DNA from: Isoetes taiwanensis
Lineage: Eukaryota > Streptophyta > Lycopodiopsida > Isoetales > Isoetaceae
Assembly: GCA_021234155.1 (NCBI GenBank)
Contig: JAJEKV010000049.1
Span: 5,203,001-5,267,000, forward strand
Length of the DNA stretch: 64,000 nt
Direction: 5' to 3'
The position numbers were made by a program, and so were the translations under genes. Below, in pieces: positions 59,010 through 64,000 of the stretch. The notes below the pieces were generated by a model. That model had not been told where the DNA came from. It was given only the letters and a program-made list of their open reading frames with translations, and did not search any database. The first letter of the stretch is position 1, and every line of letters begins with the position of its first letter.

Positions 59010-61644
59010 TACATGTACAAAATTAATACCATTAAGTACATTCTATCAAACCTTATAGTATTTTGCAAACCTTAATATACAGTATACAAAAACTTGTACA
59101 TGCATACCCCACAAACGAGGATCGCTATGTACGGTCCGGATCTTGGAATAAAGGGCAAATATGCCCATCCGACAGCTCTCGTTGCCCGGAGTAACCCCCC
59201 GTGTGAATATGCACCCAAACCAAAGGGGGTTTAAGGGGGATTTTAATTTAAATGTGTTAAATGCAATGGTTTATGTTAATAATGTTAATGGTAGTTGTGT
59301 GCTGATTGTTATATTAAAAAAAATTTTGGGCCCTTCGGGCCCTAACTAAAACAAACATAGGTAAACTTTATGGGCCTAAATATTAATTACTAAAAAGCAC
59401 AATAAGGGTTAAGACAAATAAATTATTTCCATGGCAAATGGATTCAATTGATGATTGCATGTATGCATTCTTATATACATGGCATTCAAGTATTACCCAT
59501 TTTTCTCAAAAACAAATGAATAAGCCGCTTAAGAATTTCCTAGCACTCTATATATACATGGCATTGGATATTCCCCATTCTTCTCAAAATAGTCAATAAG
59601 CCGCTTAAAGGAAGCCCTGACGAGACACTCTTGCAGTATCACAAATGATGCAAAGATTGTCTTCTTGCCCTTGTAATTGCAACATTCATTCTCGCGTTGA
59701 TCACAAAGAAACCCCACCTATGGCAACATTCATTACCAACAGGTTAAGACATGTTCCTCGTGCATGTGCTAACTTGAAAGAAAAACTTCACATACAAAAA
59801 TATTTGTTTGCTCACCTCTCGAGAGCATTTGAACGAACCATAGAAATAATAATTGCTTCTTTCTCTCAAACCTTGAAACCCATCTACTATGCTTTGATTT
59901 CTAGCCCACTTAATAAATTTTCTTGATTTCAACCTGTTCTAGAAATTTGAACCTATAAGAAAAAAGTTGAGTGCTCAATCAACAAATTTGGAACATCAAA
60001 TAAACATCAAATGTTCTAGTTTCTCATTTTCTCTAACACATCTATTAGTTGTTTGCGCATGCAGACTCTATGATGATCATCTCAATTTGGAGTAATACAC
60101 AAACATCACAAGAGTCATTTAAACATCGGATAAAGGGAGTAGATAACATTGAACACGATGTCAATCTAAGGAGACAACAATAGCATATTGCTCCTTAATG
60201 GTGTTTAAACTTTGCACAACATTGACTTGCACCACAATCCTTAGGCTTGGCAAAGAAGCTCGAGGTTTTACTACACCTTTCGAGAGAGTCGATGTGAATA
60301 ATTGCAGCCTTTATAATCTATTGGGCTTTTGAAGGATTGTGAACTCCTAGATTCCCAACCCACCTTAGCAAGCAGGGGCATTTAGAATAGAATGGCAAGG
60401 ATTCAAATCCCATATTTGCAAGCTAATTATTTCTAAAGCTGTAATATCTTGACAGCACTGCTAGAGTAAAGTGAGCCATGTTATGGTGGTTGGCTGCATA
60501 GGAGATTATTGATAAATTCCTCTGCTTCATCCAAACACCGGCACAAAGAAGGTTACGATTGCTCCTCCTTAAGCAAAATGTTATGGATTCTACTCATGCA
60601 AAGGAAAAAAAAGACAATCGTGTGTGATCAAACTGCATGGCTACAAAGTGTAAAGGATATAACATCATTTGGCATGTGGCTCTAAGGCGCATCACTCCAA
60701 AAAGATGGAGCACCTCCTCACCACACCCTTGATAAGCATAAAAGTCGCAAGCATGGAGGTGCATGTAACAACATCCGGCTTCTTCATTGTGCGAAATATA
60801 TCCAATGCAAAGTGTCTAAACCGCCACATTTCCCATACATGTCCACTAGAGCATTTCCCTCTTTGCGGCAATGTCTAACTCGACCGAACTTGCTACAACA
60901 TAAGCATGTATGTGTTTACCTTGAGCTAGTTGAGGGCAAAGACATGCATCAAGAATGCTAAAAACAAAACCATAATGTTGTGCGGAGCCAATCCGTGTAC
61001 CTTGCTCCTTGAAAAAGTTTTATAGCTTACGTGCGGGCGGATTCAAATATCGCCATACACATTCTCGGGGGTAAAAGGGGTCCAATACCGGGGTTTGGGA
61101 ATGGATATACGAGATCTCTGAAATCATGCATGGAAGTCCTAGCACAGCTCTCCTGATACGATGCATCCATTGGACCTCTCTCGTTCTTCCCACCATCTGG
61201 GTAGCCATCCATACACTCGGCCAAGGCAAAAAAAAAAGCTTCTAAGAAATGCGACGTAGGGCTTTGAGGCGTTCCTTTCTCTCCCGTGGCCGTCTAGTCC
61301 CATCTCACATGCTACAAATCAGACGACCTTTAGGGAAATTCCAAATACACCACCCAACTTTTAACTGCAAAATCTGTTGGAGATTGTTGGAGATGTAAGA
61401 TAGGTTTTCCAATCCGGATATGGAAGTGCTTGCATAGACCAGACCCTAATCCACACAACCCTAAAAATAATGGGAGGATATTGACACCCACCACACGATT
61501 TGCCCCTTTTTCTAAAATCAACGGCTAACAAAATGGTGCACTCTAGAAATACTATTTAGTACACCTGGATGAATACGGCCACCAAATCATATGAAAACCT
61601 TAGAGACAAAAGCACAAAAAAAACCCCCTGTTATAATGCTACAT
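59010..61644. other. No gene recognised; one GC hairpin
   Basis: AT-rich spacer. GGGCCC-TTC-GGGCCC at 59328-59342 is a perfect hairpin. Short minus-strand frames near 59529-59932 show no family. Confidence 0.4.
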
Positions 61645-61757
61645 ATTCACAAAGACAACATTCTCAAACTTTGTATAAGACATCTATGCAAAGTTCAAAC
61701 AACCTACGATTCTATATAGTGTTTATGGATTGTAGAGTTCTTCATTAATATTGTTAA
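61645..61757 (+). repeat. Third, partial copy of the array's left flank
   Basis: CACAAAGACAACATTCTCAA ... CATTAATATTGTTAA matches 56876-56989, showing the flank is a dispersed repeat. Confidence 0.85.
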
Positions 61758-63224
61758 CATCTCATGGCCACTTCCTCAAACGATGTGAGCAGAGAACATA
61801 TGGGTGCTCTAAGCATACATATCGATTCGAATTTAGAAACCATGCCATAATAAGGGCAATCTGAATAATTGAGGTGTTCTTTCAAAGCCTTGAGGTATGC
61901 AGTTTTAGCCGTTAAAACAAATTTGATTCAAGCTATGTACAATGTGTAGGTCCTTTAATGCAAGTTGTGTAATAAATAGCATATGCATTTGAAAGTTCAG
62001 TTAGGCCTTCAGAGGCACTTGTGTTAAGCTTTGAGAAATCTACTCATGTGTTAAGGTTTGTGGATACACTTGTTTTGCCTAGTAATATTGATGGCTCATG
62101 GCTTATATAGTTGCGCTATTACTTTGCTTTAAAGATCCGTGATGCTGCCTAATTTGCAAAGGGGTCCAATACCTCGAAGAGGCATTTTGTGAATCTGGTG
62201 GTGCTGTTATTCAATGTTACAAGATCAAATGGATTCTAGAGTCGAACATATTTTGACTTCATGGCTATGGTTGGAAAACCATAGTATAATGTGGATAATG
62301 CGGTTTGACCCCATCAAAAAAATATACAGACGAACAAAAGAGTCTGGAAGACATTAGATCAAGAATATTCCTAAAGAAAGGTGCAAAACATGGCAAAGTA
62401 GAAAAATAGTAATGCCTCTTCTCTATGGTCTGAGGCATAAGTCAGAAATGCTAGTATTATTTAAGTATGTGTCTATAAACTATCGATTTGTCAGGTCTCT
62501 TCTTAAGCCATTTCTCATGGTGTTTTTGAAATTTAGACCAAATTCACCTTGAATACAACTCTCTTTCAATTGCCGCATTTCTTCATGAGGCTCATGGTGT
62601 TACATCCGCTTAGACCAACTTTACATTTGTGCCAATGCAGAAGGGCATAAGTAGTTTTTGTGTTATCCCAAAGGAAATTGGTTTTCAACACCTTTATAGA
62701 AAGCATGGGTACAACATTGAGAAGTAAAAGATGAAAACATTGTAATGCATACCTTGAAAACTATTAATACAATGTAGGAAGTACTTGCTTCAACATGTTC
62801 AATTTGCAATAGCTTCACCTCCTAAACAAACATGGATTTCAAATGAAGCATGTCACAGCCTTCTTGCAAAAAAAGTGACCAACTTATTGCATTGAACCAT
62901 TTTGTTGCATTATTTACCTATGAACATAATAAAGTTAACAAATGACGAATCACGATGTGGTTAACATAATTAACGTTTCAATCCATTTTTTTACGTTTTG
63001 ATTGATGTTCGTCTCGAAACCTAACTTGCAGATCTGTCACTAAACCTAAATTCCGAATCAGCCATCCTGGGAAAATGATGCTGCCGAGAATCCGAAGCTA
63101 GTGGAGGAATTGCCATGATAACAAGGGACGACGCATTTGCTTCGGAGCTCTCCAACGGATCTACAAAGCCCATATAGGTAAACCTCTTACATGAAAACAT
63201 CCATCCGGTTTTTTATTTTGCAAC
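61758..63224. other. No gene recognised
   Basis: A decayed match to 56829-56871 continues at about 61825-61862; otherwise nothing. Confidence 0.4.
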
Positions 63225-63690
63225 ATGGCTAAGGAAGTGCCAGTACCGTCCATAGCAGAAGTTTTAAAGTGGGAGCCAGCACATGTATCTTCCTATATTG
63301 TCAAACGTTTTCCATGTGTTTGTGATGAGATTGAGCCTGCAATTCATGAAAATCGCATTTTTGGGATATCTTTTTTGAGCTTGGAGTTGGGTGATTGGCT
63401 AAAGTTGGGTTCTGTAGTAGGAATAACTGCTGGAATTGTTGCATTGAGAAATCAGATTAAGCAGCAACAGGTTTTTACAAATAGTACGGGTGCAAACAGT
63501 GTAGGTGCAGGCAATTTTTCCATCTCTAATTCTAAAGCTGGACCATCTGTTGATGTTTCTGGAACATCTATTTCTATTCTGGATGGGAAAAAGAATCACA
63601 AGCCTGCCACCAACACATTGGAGCAGTTTGGGCAAATGAGTTCTACTAAAATTCCAGACTCACATGTTGTTTTCAACAATTTAAGTAGAG
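63225..63690 (+). CDS. SAM-domain-like ORF, partial
   Basis: ATG 63225 opens a frame whose first 75 residues follow the sterile alpha motif pattern: EVLKWEPAHVSSYIVKRF, then IFGISFLSLELGDWLKLG and IVALRNQIKQQ (the W...V...F...I-x-G-x-x-L-L-x-L...L-G...I pattern). SAM domains mediate protein-protein interaction. A Ser/Asn/Gly-rich linker follows. From about 63690 another phase carries a LINE tail, so the gene is cut off there. The function and 3' end are unknown. Confidence 0.45.
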
Positions 63691-63694
63691 GATC

Positions 63695-64000
63695 TGACAA
63701 AAATGGCAGATTAGCCCACTTTGCCCAATATGTGAGCGGTGCATTGAAACATTGGAGCACTGTTTATATTTGTGTGCAGAGCTGAGTAGTCTTAGGTCTT
63801 GGCTGCATTCTCTTTTTGGAGTATCTTTGGATAGTCAGCACTTTCTTTTGGGTATTTATCCAAATCAGTGGACTGCTTCTAAAAGGATTGCATTTCACAT
63901 GGCAAAGTCTTGGCTAATATGGAGTGTATGGAAGCGAAGACGAAGAAAGGTCTTTTATGATAAGCGTATTTCTTCTCAGGTGGTGCTTCAAGAAATTCGT
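63695..64000 (+). pseudogene. LINE C-terminal zinc-binding tail (zf-RVT type)
   Basis: One frame off the SAM ORF reads CPICERCIETLEHCLYLCAE, with the Cys-x2-Cys...His...Cys pattern of the plant LINE zinc-binding tail, then SSLRSWLHSLFGVSL and AKSWLIWSVWKRRRRKVFY, typical of the sequence after it. It is open to the window end. No RT precedes it, so it is a 5'-truncated LINE or a captured exon. Confidence 0.7.

Noticed and set aside
59328-59342. GGGCCCTTCGGGCCC hairpin followed by CTAA as a Helitron end
   Set aside because: The spacing to CTAA is only three bases instead of about ten, and no 5' end was found.

Overview
This window looks like transposon-rich, intergenic nuclear DNA of a land plant. 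The evidence is a Ty1/copia element with 496-bp TG...CA LTRs and an initiator-Met-tRNA-type primer binding site, a chromodomain Ty3/gypsy pol, plant-type LINE zinc-binding tails and a Helitron with a CTAG-T terminus. The Penelope-like reverse transcriptase and the Cys-rich transposase family make me favour a fern, lycophyte or other non-flowering lineage, but that is inference. I see no intact conventional host gene, no rRNA or tRNA gene and no CRISPR array. Almost every coding stretch is a piece of a mobile element, mostly broken by stops, frameshifts or deletions. All family names come from reading motifs; no database was searched.

Layout. 1-3900: Ty3/gypsy chromovirus pol fragments (RT, RNase H, integrase, chromodomain) and the start of its 3' LTR. 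5.4-6.7 kb: LINE endonuclease fragment. 7.9-8.05 kb: 56-bp tandem repeat. 8.85-10.77 kb (minus): gag and protease of a second Ty3-like element. 11.6-15.35 kb (minus): candidate Helitron. 17.1-25.5 kb: the most interesting unit, a 7.7-kb element with two 627-bp direct repeats that differ at one base, a 530-codon ORF of unknown family and a 690-codon Penelope-like reverse transcriptase, with candidate introns. 26.0-32.3 kb: a decayed DNA-transposon-like pair, a Cys-rich transposase-like gene (plus) convergent with a Ulp1-type SUMO-protease-like gene (minus). An intron of the first holds an opposite-strand 162-codon frame with a single amber codon.

34.0-39.0 kb (minus): Ty1/copia insertion with 5-bp target duplication, two in-frame stops and an in-frame deletion of the RT catalytic core. 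39.4-44.5 kb: LINE ORF1 fragments, a hAT-like end and a decayed Cys-rich gene. 46.1-48.9 kb: degenerate AT-rich repeats and a Tnp2/CACTA-like transposase pseudogene. 49.7-53.1 kb: two oppositely oriented LINE halves that look like one copy with a 5' inversion. 56.6-59.0 kb: six ~324-bp tandem units flanked by 265-275 bp direct repeats. 63.2-64.0 kb: a SAM-domain-like ORF running into a LINE C-terminal tail.

The genes do not form a host pathway. The story is nested and sequential insertion. The copia copy and the Penelope-like copy look youngest, because their repeats diverge least (about 5/496 and 1/627 by eye).
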